From: Caldilineaceae bacterium
GTDB taxonomy: Bacteria; Chloroflexota; Anaerolineae; Caldilineales; Caldilineaceae
DNA length: 64,000 bases
Assembly (NCBI GenBank): GCA_018003515.1
Contig: JAGNDO010000018.1
Location: 24,093-88,092, forward strand
Direction: 5' to 3'
Shown here one piece after another: positions 24,193-35,305 of the stretch; position 1 is the first letter of the stretch; every line of letters begins with the position of its first letter. The notes below the pieces were generated by a model. The model was not told the origin of the DNA. It ran no database searches and saw nothing but the letters and a program-made list of their open reading frames with translations. The translations under genes and the position numbers were made by a program.

Positions 24193-26484
24193 TCACTTGA
24201 ATTGTCCGCTATACGTATACGAATAGACCACCTGCCCGCCGCCGCCCACGAAGGTGATCTGGGCGGTGCCGCTGGTGGGGAGGTGGGCGGCGGTGGCCAC
24301 CACGCCGTTGAAGGGCTGAGCCGGGCTGATCTGCAACGTCTGCCGTCCGACTTCCGTTCCGTTGACCGTGACCACCAAGTTGCCGCTCATGGGCCGGGTG
24401 GGGAAGAAGCCCACGGCCAGCCCTTCGCCTGTGGCATAGGGGTGGATGGCGGCGACTTCATTGGCAAAGGCCATGTCCCCCATGCCGCTGACCGGATACC
24501 AGACCTCCCGCCACGAGACCGCGCCGCCAGCGGGCAGGCGATAGGTGTCGAAGAAGGTGGCCGACAATCCGCCGTGGAGTTCCACATAGCCGGAGTTATC
24601 GGTCGTAAAGTTGTCGCTGCCCAGAGCATTGTTGAAGCCCAGGCCAAAGAGCTTGCTGCCCCGTGCCACGTTGGCCGGATAGACCCGCACGGCCCCGGCA
24701 TTGTAGACCCGGTCGTAGATACCCACAAAGGGACCGTGGGCCGCCGGGCGCTCGAAAAAGCCCAAAAACTGGTTCCACGAACCCAGTCGGCTCACATCCC
24801 GGCCCCCATAATTCGGCCAACTAAAGCCCTGACCCGGCTGGGGCATGCGGGGGTCTTGGGTGCTGTGGACGGTCATCTCCGGGCTGGGGAGGATGAAGTG
24901 GGTGTCGCCGGTGGGCCGGTTGCCACTGCCGGGGGCCAGCATGGCGTTCTGCCAATAGTGGAAATCCAGGGTGCGGTCGCTGACGTTGGAGACCCTCGGT
25001 TCGATCTCAAAGCTGCCCGCGCCAGAACGCAGGCTGATGGTGATGCTGGCGTTCAATCGCCGCCCATCCCTGGGCGTGAAGACCGTCACCGAGGCCAGAT
25101 CCCGGCTGATCTGGCTGGGGATGTAGCCCCAGGGTACGCCCCAATCGTAGCCGTGTTCCTCCACGGGCAGGTTCCACTCCATCCCGCCCACGGCCAGCCA
25201 GCCCAACTGCTCCGGCGGTCCCCAGGGCGAGGGTTTGACCACCGGGTTCTGGTAGAACATATTCCAGCCGCCGGGTTTGTAGATCACCTGCCAGATGCGT
25301 CCGCCCAGTTCGGGCAAAATGGTCACCTTGAGATAGCTGTTTTCCAGCACGATCAGCTTGAAAGTGCGGTTGGCCGGGGCCGGGTTTTCGGCCCGGAAGC
25401 GATCCTGATCAAAGCGTTTGTAGGGCCAGGCGAAGGTGTCGTTGAACCCGTCGGACTGATAGCGATCATAAGGATACGTCAACAGGGTGACGCTGCTCTC
25501 GTAGACCACCACTGTGCCCACGGGGGCCGGCGCGGGGACAGATCCGCCCACGGGCGTGGGGGTGAAGCTGGGCGTGGGGGCCGGGGTGGGGATCTCCGTG
25601 GTGATGGGGACCAGATCTGGGCGATCCACCGTGGCCAAAGCCGCAAAAATCCAGGCCGGTTGGCCGTTGAAGGTGAACTTGAGCCATGTCCCGGCGCTGT
25701 TTTGGGCCAGCACATCATAGCTTTGGCCTGCTGTTGCCCCGCCGACCACCGGATAGGTTGTGCCCGGTCCGCTACGTACATTGGCCGCGCTCTTCACCGT
25801 CAGCCGGGGGATCACGACAGCCGTGGGTGTGGCAGTAACCGTCGGTGTGGGCGTGTTTTCTGGTGTCACCGTCTCCGTCGGGGTGACGGTGACAGTGTCC
25901 ATCGGCGTGGCTGCGGGCGTGGGCATCTCGGTCGGCGTCTCCGTGGGCCGCACTTCCACCATAAAGGTGCGCTTGGCCTCGCCGATCAACCCAGCCGGGT
26001 TGCGTACCTGGCCGATGATCTCATAATCGCCGGGATCGCTGGCCGTCCACACAAAGGAGAGTACCCCGTTGGGCAGATCCGCCACCCGCTTCCAGCCCGT
26101 GCTGGCCCCATCGATGGAGAGCAGATAGCTCCACCCGTCGGTCTCCGCCACCGGGCGATCCACCGCATGGACCGCGATCTCCACCACATTGCCCGCATAG
26201 ACCGGCACGGGCGAAACGATCTCTACTGCCACCTGGGGGACAGTCGGGGGCTGCTCGGTTGGCGAGGCCGTGGCGGTCGGTTCCAGGGTGACCGGGACCG
26301 AAATCGGCGGCGAGGTGGGGCTAGGGGTCGGCGTGGGCGGCGCAAAGAGCTTGCACCCGGTCAGGGTCAAAGCGATGACCATAAGCAGGCCAAGTCGTCC
26401 CCACCGCAAACCGGAAAGGATGCGCCAATTTTTGAAGCCACGAGGGAGTTGAACGGGATGGGATGATGGTGTGTGTGGGTTCAT
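24193..26484 (-). CDS. Lipoprotein with SH3b domain and DUF5107-like catalytic/lectin domain
   Basis: A 763-residue lipoprotein: basic N-terminus, hydrophobic helix and lipobox LTLTGC (about residues 38-43), Thr/Pro linker, an Ig-like domain (about 80-185), a second Thr/Pro linker, an SH3b domain (about 225-290, SAANVRSGPGTTYPVVGG), then a large domain from about 330 whose ITILPELGGRIWQV-type stretch and GWNMFYQNPV match DUF5107/galactose-mutarotase-like β-sandwich proteins. It likely binds or modifies sugars on the surface. The start at 26484 is set by a promoter whose -10 sits six bases before the ATG, implying a leaderless mRNA; longer upstream frames are repeat translation. Confidence 0.85.
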   Translation of the reverse strand: MNPHTPSSHPVQLPRGFKNWRILSGLRWGRLGLLMVIALTLTGCKLFAPPTPTPSPTSPPISVPVTLEPTATASPTEQPPTVPQVAVEIVSPVPVYAGNVVEIAVHAVDRPVAETDGWSYLLSIDGASTGWKRVADLPNGVLSFVWTASDPGDYEIIGQVRNPAGLIGEAKRTFMVEVRPTETPTEMPTPAATPMDTVTVTPTETVTPENTPTPTVTATPTAVVIPRLTVKSAANVRSGPGTTYPVVGGATAGQSYDVLAQNSAGTWLKFTFNGQPAWIFAALATVDRPDLVPITTEIPTPAPTPSFTPTPVGGSVPAPAPVGTVVVYESSVTLLTYPYDRYQSDGFNDTFAWPYKRFDQDRFRAENPAPANRTFKLIVLENSYLKVTILPELGGRIWQVIYKPGGWNMFYQNPVVKPSPWGPPEQLGWLAVGGMEWNLPVEEHGYDWGVPWGYIPSQISRDLASVTVFTPRDGRRLNASITISLRSGAGSFEIEPRVSNVSDRTLDFHYWQNAMLAPGSGNRPTGDTHFILPSPEMTVHSTQDPRMPQPGQGFSWPNYGGRDVSRLGSWNQFLGFFERPAAHGPFVGIYDRVYNAGAVRVYPANVARGSKLFGLGFNNALGSDNFTTDNSGYVELHGGLSATFFDTYRLPAGGAVSWREVWYPVSGMGDMAFANEVAAIHPYATGEGLAVGFFPTRPMSGNLVVTVNGTEVGRQTLQISPAQPFNGVVATAAHLPTSGTAQITFVGGGGQVVYSYTYSGQFK

Positions 26485-26490
26485 GGGCCA

Positions 26491-26519
26491 ATTATACAAC
26501 CGGCCTATGGTTGTGGCAA
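26491..26519 (-). promoter_or_regulatory. Leaderless promoter for the DUF5107 lipoprotein
   Basis: Minus strand: TTGCCA (26514-26519), exactly 17 bases, perfect TATAAT (26491-26496), then six bases to ATG (26482-26484). Transcription would begin at or next to the A of the start codon. Confidence 0.8.
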
Positions 26520-26586
26520 TCGTGGATGGCGAGCGGGTGAAGGGGTGAGCGGGTGAGCGGGTGAAGGGGTGAAGGGGTGAGGAGCC

Positions 26587-27134
26587 AACGCAGGTTGAGT
26601 AGCCCGGCTTGACCCAACCAGGTGCAAAACGCAAAAAGTAAGGGCGTATCGAAACCGAAGTGGGTCAACCAAACAGGGTTAACCCGCTTCGGTTTCGATA
26701 CGCCGCCAGTGCCTGAAGGGTCAGCGGAGATCTCGGCGGCGGCTACTCAACCTGCGCTCCTCCCACCGAAGGCCAACGCAGGTTGAGTAGCCCGGCTTGA
26801 CCCAACCAGGTGCAAAACGCAAAAAGTAAGGGCGTATCGAAACCGAAGTGGATCAACCAAACAGGGTCAACCCGCTCCGGTTTCGATACGCCGCCAGGGC
26901 CTGAATGGTCAGCGGAGATCTCGGCGGCGGCTACTCAACCTGCGCTCCTCCCACCGAAGGCTAACGCAGGTTGAGTAGCCCGGCTTGACCCAACCAGGTA
27001 CACGACCCAAAAAGGAAGGGCGTATCGAAACCGAAGTGGATCAACCAAACAGGGTTAACCCGCTTCGGTTTCGATACGCCGCCAGTGCTTGAATGGTCAG
27101 CGGAGATCTTGGCGGCGGCTACTCAACCTGCGCT
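26587..27134. repeat. Three tandem ~172-bp palindromic elements (AACGCAGGTTGAGTAG family)
   Basis: Copies at 26587-26758, 26775-26946 and 26963-27134, exact 188-bp period. Termini are inverted (CGCAGGTTGAGTAG / CTACTCAACCTGCG) and the inside holds a second inverted pair (CGTATCGAAACCG / CGGTTTCGATACG). Further copies are at 61809-61967 and 61998-62156, and a half copy at 59644-59701. Non-coding, MITE-like. The flanks 26530-26585 and 27148-27178 are CCCTTCA/GGGTGAA heptamers. Confidence 0.93.
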
Positions 27135-27179
27135 GGTCTCCAGTCCCCCTTCACCCGCTCACCCCTTCACCCCTTCATT

Positions 27180-28397
27180 TTACAGCCCAGCCGCCACGCG
27201 CAAGGCGTCGGCGCGGTTGGTCTCTTCCCAGGGCAGGGAGATGTCGTCCCGGCCAAAGTGACCGTAGGCGGCCGTCTGGCGATAGATGGGCCGACGCAGG
27301 CGCAGATCCTGGATGATGGCGCCGGGGCGCAGGTCGAAGGTCTTGTGGATCAGGGCGGCGATGCGCTCGTCGCTGATGACGCCCGTGCCAAAGGTCTCCA
27401 CGTTGATGCTGAGGGGGCGAGCCACACCGATGGCGTAGGCCAACTGGATCTCGCAGCGGCTGGCGATGCCGGCGGCCACGATGTTCTTGGCCACCCAGCG
27501 GGCCGCGTAGGCCGCGCTGCGGTCAACCTTGGTGCAGTCCTTGCCGCTGAAGGCGCCGCCGCCGTGCCGACCCATGCCGCCGTAGGTGTCCACGATGATC
27601 TTGCGACCGGTCAGACCGGCATCGCCCATGGGGCCGCCGACCACGAAGCGCCCGGTGGGGTTGACAAAGATCAGCAGATCCTCGTCAACCAGCTCGGCGG
27701 GCAGGACGGGCATGATCACATGCTTGATGATCTGTTTGCGGATCTCTTCCTGGCTGATCTCCGGGGCGTGTTGGGTGCTGATCAGGGCGGTGTGGATGCG
27801 CTTGGGCTTGCCGAAGGCATACTCCACCGTCACCTGGGATTTGCCGTCCGGGCGCAGCCAAGGCAGGGTGCCGTTTTTGCGCACTTCGCTCAAGCGTCGG
27901 GCCAGCTTGTGGGCCAGGAAGATGGGCAGAGGCATGAGGGTGGGGGTCTCATCACAGGCATAGCCGAACATCATGCCCTGATCCCCGGCCCCCACGGCCT
28001 CGATCTCGTCGTCTTCCATGTCCAGGCTGCCCTCTTTGTACTCCTTGGCCCGGTCCACGCCCATGGCGATGTCCGGGCTTTGGGAGGCCACGGCCACCTG
28101 CACGCCGCAGGTGTTGCCATCGAAGCCCTTTTCGCTGCTGTCAAAGCCGATCTCTTTGACCACCTGGCGCACCAGGCTGTCCATGTCCACATAGGCCGTG
28201 GTGGTGATTTCGCCCAACAGTAGCACAAAGCCAGTCTTGATGGCCGTCTCGCAGGCCACGCGAGCGTTGGGATCCTGCTCAAAAATGGCGTCCAGCACCG
28301 CATCGCTGATCTGGTCGCACATCTTGTCCGGATGTCCCTCTGTTACCGATTCGCTGGTGAAGAGCAGGGACGGGGAGGTCATAAAGGAATTGCTCAT
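27180..28397 (-). CDS. metK: S-adenosylmethionine synthetase
   Basis: A 405-residue MetK, which makes SAM from methionine and ATP. Signature stretches seen: [24 protein letters not shown] (residues 12-35), [12 protein letters not shown] (about 132), and [22 protein letters not shown] (about 275-296). The length is normal for the bacterial enzyme. AAGGAG lies before ATG 28397 (minus-strand GCTAAGGAGATAAC). It is the last gene of a likely five-gene SAM-recycling operon, 82 bases after ahcY; a CGAATGG heptamer palindrome fills that gap and may reduce read-through. Confidence 0.98.
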   Translation of the reverse strand: MSNSFMTSPSLLFTSESVTEGHPDKMCDQISDAVLDAIFEQDPNARVACETAIKTGFVLLLGEITTTAYVDMDSLVRQVVKEIGFDSSEKGFDGNTCGVQVAVASQSPDIAMGVDRAKEYKEGSLDMEDDEIEAVGAGDQGMMFGYACDETPTLMPLPIFLAHKLARRLSEVRKNGTLPWLRPDGKSQVTVEYAFGKPKRIHTALISTQHAPEISQEEIRKQIIKHVIMPVLPAELVDEDLLIFVNPTGRFVVGGPMGDAGLTGRKIIVDTYGGMGRHGGGAFSGKDCTKVDRSAAYAARWVAKNIVAAGIASRCEIQLAYAIGVARPLSINVETFGTGVISDERIAALIHKTFDLRPGAIIQDLRLRRPIYRQTAAYGHFGRDDISLPWEETNRADALRVAAGL

Positions 28398-28412
28398 GGT
28401 GTTATCTCCTTA

Positions 28413-28478
28413 GTTGAATGGCAAATGGCGAATGGCGAATGACGATCAATGCGCCATTTGCCATTCGCCATTCGCAAT
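28413..28478. repeat. Heptamer palindrome (GGCGAAT units) between ahcY and metK
   Basis: AATGGC-AAATGGCGAATGGCG on the left is mirrored by CGCCATTTGCCATTCGCC on the right. Similar runs lie at 2824-2850, 56586-56608 and 56694-56713. Confidence 0.8.
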
Positions 28479-28479
28479 T

Positions 28480-29864
<1,385 letters not shown>

Positions 29865-29873
<9 letters not shown>

Positions 29874-30584
29874 AGCTGTTGCTTCCCCCTCTACAAACGG
29901 ACAATACTTCGTGAATCCTAGATTTTCATACAAACTCACCGCTGCGTGGTTTCGTTGGTCCACGTTGAGGGCGATGAGGTCGATCCCTGCTTCCTGCAAA
30001 TGGGCCGTGATGGCCCGGGTGATGGCTTTGGCGTGTCCCCGCCCCCGATGATCCGGGTGGGTGTAGATGTTGCCGATGACCGCCACGCTTTCGGTCGTGT
30101 CAACGACATGGGTTCCCCCGGCGGCGATCAGGTCGTCCCCAACTTCCACGCCCCAGAAAAAGCCATCGGCCAACTGGGCCGGGTCGAACGCATCCGGGGT
30201 GAAGTCGCCACCGTGGGCGAAAAGTTCCTCGATCCGCCCCGCGTCCTCCGCGCCGAGATGGACCACCCCCTGTCCCGCCACTGCGTTTCCCTCGAAGACC
30301 ATCCGCCACATGGGCCGATAGTCCACACTGGTGTCGTACCAGCGCTGGATGGCGGGCAGATGTTTCTCCCGCACACTCAGGTAGACCCGTTCGGGCAAGT
30401 CCGCCTGGGCCAAGGCTGCTTCCACCTCCGCCGCCGGGCCGTGGGTGATGAGGATCGGCGGGGTGATCCCTGCCCAGAAGAGGATCACAGCCGAATCCGT
30501 CACCGTCCACCGGCACACCTGCGCAAAGCGGGGATGCAGATCCGCCAGGGCGAAGACGGTCCACGCCGGGTCGGAGCGGAGCAT
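29865..30584 (-). CDS. GNAT-family N-acetyltransferase
   Basis: A 239-residue protein. The C-terminal ~130 residues form a GNAT domain: acetyl-CoA loop HPDHRGRGHAKAIT (about 170-183) and the closing ALNVDQRNHAAVSLYENLGF (about 200-219). The N-terminal half resembles the FR47/two-domain GNAT type. Acceptor unknown. ATG 30584 is chosen because the 26 codons upstream are translation of a TTGATTGG heptamer repeat. The last codons (AIE) and stop come from a palindromic repeat. Its place between the PfkB and ahcY genes suggests co-transcription but no clear role in the methyl cycle. Confidence 0.86.
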
Positions 30585-30589
30585 GGTTG

Positions 30590-30665
30590 ATAAGTTGATT
30601 GGTTGATTTGTTGATTCGCCCACGACTTTCCCCTTGCCCCACATAATCAACCAATCAACCAATTA
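30590..30665. repeat. Heptamer palindrome (TTGATTGG units)
   Basis: GTTGATTGGTTGATTTG on the left and CAACCAATCAACCAATTA on the right. It separates the PfkB and GNAT genes and holds the PfkB stop codon. A related pair flanks 19008-19100 between two tRNA genes. Confidence 0.8.
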
Positions 30666-31622
30666 CTTCCCCAAGCGTGCCAAGCCCGCTTCGGCCCCAA
30701 AGTTCTCTGCGTAGCGCTGGGCAAACTCGGCCACGGTGAAATGATGGCTGGCGGTGCCCAAATTCTCCAACACGTAGGTGCTACACAGCGCGCCCACCCG
30801 CCCGGCCACGGCCAGGGGCAGATCCGCGCTGAGGGCGGCGAAGAAGCCAGCCCGGTAGGCGTCCCCGGCCCCGGTGGGTTCGACCACATGGCTGGGGGCT
30901 GCCGTGGGGATGCGGATGGCCTGGTCGCCCCGATAGATGACGCTGCCCTTGTCGCCCTCGGTCACCACCAGGGTGCCCACGTTGGCGCGGATTTCGTCCG
31001 TGGTCCACTCGGTCTTCTTCTCGATCACGGCCAACTCGTACTCGTTGACCATGAGGAAGGCGGCACCGGGGATGCTGCCTCGCAGATCCTCGCCGGAGAG
31101 ACGGGCGGTCTGCTGGCTGGGGTCATAGGCGTAGGCGATGCCCAGATCCTGGCACTCCTTGGCGATGTTGAGCATGGCCCCTGGGTCGTTGGGGCTGATG
31201 ATGACCATATCCACGTCGGTCAAGCCCCGATCTTTCAGGCTGTAATTGACCGAATGAGCCATCGCCCCGGTGTAGAAGTTGGCGATCTGATTCTGGACCT
31301 GATCTGTACTCACAAAGAAGCTGGCGGTGAAATCATCCTCGATCTCGATGATCTGGTCCGTGCGCAGACCGAAGGACTCCAGCCACTTACGATAGTCGCC
31401 AAAATCTTGGCCCACGGTGCCAAAGATGATGGGGTCACCGCCCAACAGCTTCATGGTGTAGGCGATATTGGGGGCCACGCCGCCCCGTTGCCGCTTCATG
31501 GAATCGACCAAAAAGCTCACGCTCAACGTGGCCAATTTTTCGGGCAGGATATGGTCCGTAAACTTGCCCGGATAGTTCATCAAGTAGTCGTAGGCAATGG
31601 AGCCGGAGACGACAATTTTCAT
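30663..31622 (-). CDS. PfkB-family carbohydrate/nucleoside kinase (probable adenosine kinase)
   Basis: A 319-residue ribokinase-fold kinase. The C-terminal PfkB signature with the catalytic base is seen as [13 protein letters not shown] (about residues 240-252); the N-terminal half has [17 protein letters not shown] (about 44-60). In this family the closest archaeal/Chloroflexota forms phosphorylate nucleosides. Context supports adenosine: ahcY two genes downstream releases adenosine, which a kinase would convert to AMP. ATG 31622 follows GGAGAGAAA and is preferred to an upstream start at 31694, whose extra residues are not family-like. The stop is inside a heptamer repeat. Confidence 0.88.
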   Translation of the reverse strand: MKIVVSGSIAYDYLMNYPGKFTDHILPEKLATLSVSFLVDSMKRQRGGVAPNIAYTMKLLGGDPIIFGTVGQDFGDYRKWLESFGLRTDQIIEIEDDFTASFFVSTDQVQNQIANFYTGAMAHSVNYSLKDRGLTDVDMVIISPNDPGAMLNIAKECQDLGIAYAYDPSQQTARLSGEDLRGSIPGAAFLMVNEYELAVIEKKTEWTTDEIRANVGTLVVTEGDKGSVIYRGDQAIRIPTAAPSHVVEPTGAGDAYRAGFFAALSADLPLAVAGRVGALCSTYVLENLGTASHHFTVAEFAQRYAENFGAEAGLARLGK

Positions 31623-31683
31623 AGAGTTTCTCTCCTGTGTTGCGTGTTGCGTACGGCGAATCACCAAGCAGCACGATATACGT

Positions 31684-32265
31684 TCATTTTCCACCGTTGA
31701 TCACGCCGACGGGCATTTCGTGGGCCGAGAGTAGATCCATCAGTTCCCCGGCAGTTTCAGCGCTGACCAGCAGATGGCGGAAGCCGGGACGGATAAAGCC
31801 CTCCTCGATGCCATGATCGATCATGGCGAGAAGGGGGTTGTAGAAACCGGCCACGTTGAGCAGGCCAATGGGCTTGGTGTGATAGCCGATCTGCGCCCAG
31901 GTAACCACCTCGAACAGCTCTTCCAGGGTACCGTAGCCGCCGGGCATAGCCACAAAGGCGTCGGCCAGTTCGGCCATGCGCGCCTTGCGGATGTGCATGG
32001 TGCCCACGATCTCCAACTCACCCACGGGATGGCCGCTCAACTCCCGCGGGGCCAGGGCCAGGGGCAGAATCCCCGTCACCCGTCCGCCGCCGGCGTGGAC
32101 CGAGCGGGCCAGCACCCCCATCAGCCCGACGCTGCCGCCGCCATAGACCAGCCCCAGGCCGCGGCGGGTCAGTTCCGCGCCCATCTCGTGGGCGGCGGTT
32201 TCATATTCGGGGCGGATACCCTTGGCGGACCCACAGTAGACGCAGATGTTGGTGAAGTGGTTCAT
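31684..32265 (-). CDS. LOG-family protein (putative nucleotide 5'-monophosphate phosphoribohydrolase)
   Basis: A 193-residue Rossmann-like protein of the LOG/TIGR00730 group. Seen: [15 protein letters not shown] (residues 7-21), [10 protein letters not shown] (about 41-50), and the hallmark [14 protein letters not shown] (about 107-120). LOG enzymes release a free base from AMP-type nucleotides; plant-like cytokinin activation is one known case. It is first in the likely LOG-PfkB-GNAT-ahcY-metK operon, which would place it next to AMP made by the kinase. No Shine-Dalgarno is visible; AATTGA heptamers directly precede the ATG. Confidence 0.92.
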   Translation of the reverse strand: MNHFTNICVYCGSAKGIRPEYETAAHEMGAELTRRGLGLVYGGGSVGLMGVLARSVHAGGGRVTGILPLALAPRELSGHPVGELEIVGTMHIRKARMAELADAFVAMPGGYGTLEELFEVVTWAQIGYHTKPIGLLNVAGFYNPLLAMIDHGIEEGFIRPGFRHLLVSAETAGELMDLLSAHEMPVGVINGGK

Positions 32266-32391
32266 AATTGAGAATTGAAATTTGAGAATTGAAAATTGTT
32301 ATTTCGGCGATTGCGAGATTGGGCGATTGGGCGAACCGGTGTCAACGCCAATCCTTTTGCCTTTTGCCTTTTGCACTTTGCCTTTTGCCTT

Positions 32392-32696
<305 letters not shown>

Positions 32697-32702
32697 AGGA
32701 TC

Positions 32703-32731
32703 AAAATAGCATAGCCATCTGAATTTGTCAA
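32703..32731 (-). promoter_or_regulatory. Strong promoter of the structured RNA
   Basis: Minus strand: consensus TTGACA (32726-32731), 17-base spacer, TATTTT (32703-32708) with an upstream TG making an extended -10. Start near 32696. Confidence 0.85.
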
Positions 32732-32782
32732 AAATAGTTGATAAAAATTCCTCTGTAGGTTCGATAGTCAAAATTTTCGACA

Positions 32783-32903
32783 CTAGTGTCCCGTCAACGT
32801 TCAAATGATGGAATTGAGGAGTTCGCATCCTCAGATGCGAACGGCGGGCATCTGAGGATGCCCGACTCCACAATCCATCAAATCAGCGGTGACAGAACAC
32901 TAG
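32783..32903. mobile_element. MITE-like element, copy 1 (CTAGTGTCCCGTCA ends)
   Basis: 121 bp bounded by CTAGTGTCCCGTCA and TGACAGAACACTAG (12 of 14 positions inverted). The middle holds a hairpin (GCATCCTCAGATGC and GCATCTGAGGATGC). No coding capacity. A second element with the same ends lies at 33310-33409. Confidence 0.75.
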
Positions 32904-33313
32904 TACAGGTCGGCGCAAATTGCTCGGTGAAATGCTGCTCTAGCCAGGTCCCGGACCTGGCGGGTCTACACAGGATTTCCCGGTGATCCATTCGTCAACC
33001 CGCCGGGTCACGGACCCATAGGCATCAAGCTAAGGGATCGTGTGGGGGCAGAGCGCTGGAAACAAGCTGGGCAATCCCGGAATGGGCCGGTTCTTCTTGT
33101 GTTCATGCAGTAGTTTTGGCCCATTCCGGGATTGGCGGGGAGATCTCGTCCATTCCGGGAATGGGCCAAAACTACTTACTCTACCTCAGATCGTCCGGCC
33201 CATTCCCGGAATGCTCTGTTTTTGAGCGCAAAACCCTTAACTTGATGCCTATGAATCACGGACCCGGCTAGAGCGGAGGGTATCCTGGACCTATTTACGC
33301 CGGACTGTACTAG
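32900..33313. repeat. ~414-bp long palindromic element, copy 1
   Basis: Ends CTAGTACAG...CTGTACTAG. Nested inverted pairs inside, including GGTCACGGACCC/GGATCACGG-like arms, CATAGGCATCAAG/CTTGATGCCTATG, and CCCGGAATGGGCC hairpins. The inner ~210 bp (33046-33255) match 43376-43590 almost base for base. Non-coding; bounded on both sides by the CTAGTGTC-type MITEs. Confidence 0.85.
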
Positions 33314-33409
33314 TGTCCCGTCAAATATGAAATAAGCGAAATGAGATTGCTCTAAACAAGTCCATAGTCCGATGGGCATCCCGCCAAATCATGCGTGACA
33401 AGACACTAG
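33310..33409. mobile_element. MITE-like element, copy 2 (CTAGTGTCCCGTCA ends)
   Basis: 100 bp bounded by CTAGTGTCCCGTCA and TGACAAGACACTAG; interior unrelated to copy 1. The shared CTAG overlaps the edge of the long palindrome. Bases 33410-33571 beyond it hold nothing recognisable except AT-rich promoter-like sequence. Confidence 0.7.
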
Positions 33410-33571
33410 AGATGTCCGGTTAGGGCACTTTCAGTTGATGGGTGTTGAGCAACAGACCGCGCTGAGAGGCCAACGTGATCGTCAGGTCAAATCCATATAG
33501 ATCAGTCACTTGACTTGTGATAAAATCAAGTCGTCATCGTGATTATACTTGGCCGCTTAAAGGATCCGACC

Positions 33572-34132
33572 ATGAACGTCTTCAATCGCATTACGGCTTT
33601 GATTCTGTGGCTGGCTTTGTTGATTCTGGCTATCTATTTGGCTGTCTTTTCTCTGCAAGCCGTTGGCCAGATCCAGGCCGGGCTGAATGGGGTGGCCGAG
33701 TGGTTGGTGGCTCAACAGGCCCAATCCGCCACAAATTTTCTGATCGCCCAGATCGCATTGGGGATGGTCGCTGTGTTGCTTTTGGGGATGCTCTTATGGT
33801 TGGAGATCCGACCGACTCGGCCCAAGGGGGTGCGCATCCGCACCAGCGAGGGCTCGGCGGAGTTGGATCCGGCCAGCATCTCCCGGCGGCTGGAATGGCA
33901 TTTGGACCAGTTGGCCGATGTGATCACGGTGATCCCCACGGTCAAGGCCAGGGGGGACAGCGTGGACATCAACCTGGAGATCGAGACCGCCCCGGACATT
34001 GATGTGGCCATGAAGACCGATGAGGTGGTGGAAGTGACCCGGGATATCGTGGAACAGGACATGGGGTTGAAGCTGGGCAAGCTGGATGTACGCATGCGCC
34101 ACGCCCCCTTCGAGCCGGAGTGGGTTGCCTGA
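33572..34132 (+). CDS. AmaP-like membrane anchor with Asp23-type domain
   Basis: A 186-residue protein with two N-terminal membrane helices (about residues 8-30 and 46-67) and a cytoplasmic domain from about 78 (VRIRTSEGSAELDPASISRRLEWHLDQLADV...VDINLEIETAPDI) that matches the Asp23/Gls24 (DUF322) fold. In Firmicutes AmaP ties the Asp23 envelope-stress protein to the membrane. ATG 33572 is favoured by AAAGGA seven bases upstream. Followed at 110 bases by scpB; the gap contains a GCAAAG-type heptamer palindrome (34146-34222). Confidence 0.8.
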   Translation: MNVFNRITALILWLALLILAIYLAVFSLQAVGQIQAGLNGVAEWLVAQQAQSATNFLIAQIALGMVAVLLLGMLLWLEIRPTRPKGVRIRTSEGSAELDPASISRRLEWHLDQLADVITVIPTVKARGDSVDINLEIETAPDIDVAMKTDEVVEVTRDIVEQDMGLKLGKLDVRMRHAPFEPEWVA

Positions 34133-34241
34133 TAGACCATTTTTCACCGCAAAGCCGCAAAGAGTGCGAATGCGAAGAAGGCTTTTCTCCGCGCTTCTCT
34201 GCGGCCCTCTGCGGTTTGCTTTTTGAAACGAGACACTATCT

Positions 34242-35132
34242 GTGAAGCGCTTTATTCAATGGCTCAGACGACTGTTCCGAGCTGTTTTTTTCTTCCTGCC
34301 TGCCCCGAAGTCGCCTGGCAAGACGGACCAGGATCAAGCCAGGCCTCAGTTTGAAAGTAGATCTGCGCCTATGTCTTACCCCATCGATCCCATCGATCCC
34401 GTAGATCCCACAGAAGCCGTTGACCCAGCTTTGTCTGCCCAGCCAGGGCCAGAGGATGACGAGATTTTGTCTATGCCCACAGGCACACCAAACACAAATT
34501 TGTCTGAGTTTTCCCCAGAACCATCGATCGAACCGCTCGAAAATTTGCCGGATGAGGCAGAAGTCAAGGAACCCCGGATCGCGCCGTCCGAGCTGACGGG
34601 GATGTTGGAGGCGTTGCTCTTTGTGTGTGATGCGCCAGCCAGCCCGCACCAGTTTGCCCAGGCCCTTGGCCATCCAGAGGCGGAGATTTTGGCCGGGCTG
34701 GCGGATTTGCAGGGGTTGTACAAGCAGACCGGGCGGGGGCTGCGCTTGCAGGAGCGCAATGGGCGCTATTCCCTGGTCACTGCGCCCCAGGCCGCCGGGG
34801 TGATTGAGGCTTTTCTGAATTTGGACCTGAGCAGCCATCTCAGCGCGCCGGCGTTGGAGGCCTTGGCCATTGTGGCCTATCGCCAGCCGGTGACAAAGTC
34901 CCAGGTGGAGGCCGTGCGCGGCGTGGACTGCGGCGGCGTATTGCGCACCCTGCTGCAACGGGGATTGATCGAGGAGGTAGGCCGTCTGGACACCGTAGGC
35001 CGCCCCATCCTCTACGGCGTGACCGACTTCTTCATGCAACACTTCGGCCTGGAAAACATGCAAGAACTCCCCCCCCTCCCCAGCACAGATGCGGACACAT
35101 TGTGGGCCGCGACGGAGTTGGCGGAGGAGTGA
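34242..35132 (+). CDS. scpB: Segregation and condensation protein B
   Basis: A 296-residue protein whose residues ~110-270 are ScpB: LTGMLEALLFVCDAPASPHQFA, LSAPALEALAIVAYRQPVTKSQVEAVRGVDCGGVLRTLLQRGLIEEVGR and GRPILYGVTDFFMQHFGL. ScpB forms two winged-helix domains and works with ScpA and SMC in chromosome condensation; scpA is not in the window. The N-terminal ~105 residues are an acidic, Pro-rich extension with a PIDPIDPVDP repeat. Start unsure: GTG 34242 adds a basic, hydrophobic leader; ATG 34371 is an alternative. The TGA stop is the beginning of a GGGTGAA heptamer array. Confidence 0.9.
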   Translation: MKRFIQWLRRLFRAVFFFLPAPKSPGKTDQDQARPQFESRSAPMSYPIDPIDPVDPTEAVDPALSAQPGPEDDEILSMPTGTPNTNLSEFSPEPSIEPLENLPDEAEVKEPRIAPSELTGMLEALLFVCDAPASPHQFAQALGHPEAEILAGLADLQGLYKQTGRGLRLQERNGRYSLVTAPQAAGVIEAFLNLDLSSHLSAPALEALAIVAYRQPVTKSQVEAVRGVDCGGVLRTLLQRGLIEEVGRLDTVGRPILYGVTDFFMQHFGLENMQELPPLPSTDADTLWAATELAEE

Positions 35133-35300
35133 GCGGGTGAAAGGGTGAAGGGGTGAAGGGGTGAAAGGGTGAAAGGGTGAAAGGGTGAAAGGGTGAAAGG
35201 GTGAAAGGGTGAAAGGGTGATGTTAAAATGGGCGGTCGCTGAGATATACAGCGACCGCCCATTTTTTTCACCCCTTCACCCGCTCACCCCTTCACCCCCT
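35131..35300. terminator. Heptamer array and bidirectional terminator between scpB and nurA
   Basis: Twelve or so GGGTGAA units (35131-35220), then a hairpin (GGGCGGTCGCTG/CAGCGACCGCCC, 35225-35268) bordered by A and T runs, then CCCCTTCA units in inverse orientation (35269-35300). Serves the convergent scpB and nurA genes. Confidence 0.88.
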
Positions 35301-35305
35301 CAGCT

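Noticed and set aside
33040..33379. Small frames inside the 33.1 kb palindrome (and identical one at 43.38 kb)
   Set aside because: They are conserved only because the non-coding palindrome is duplicated; no start signals.
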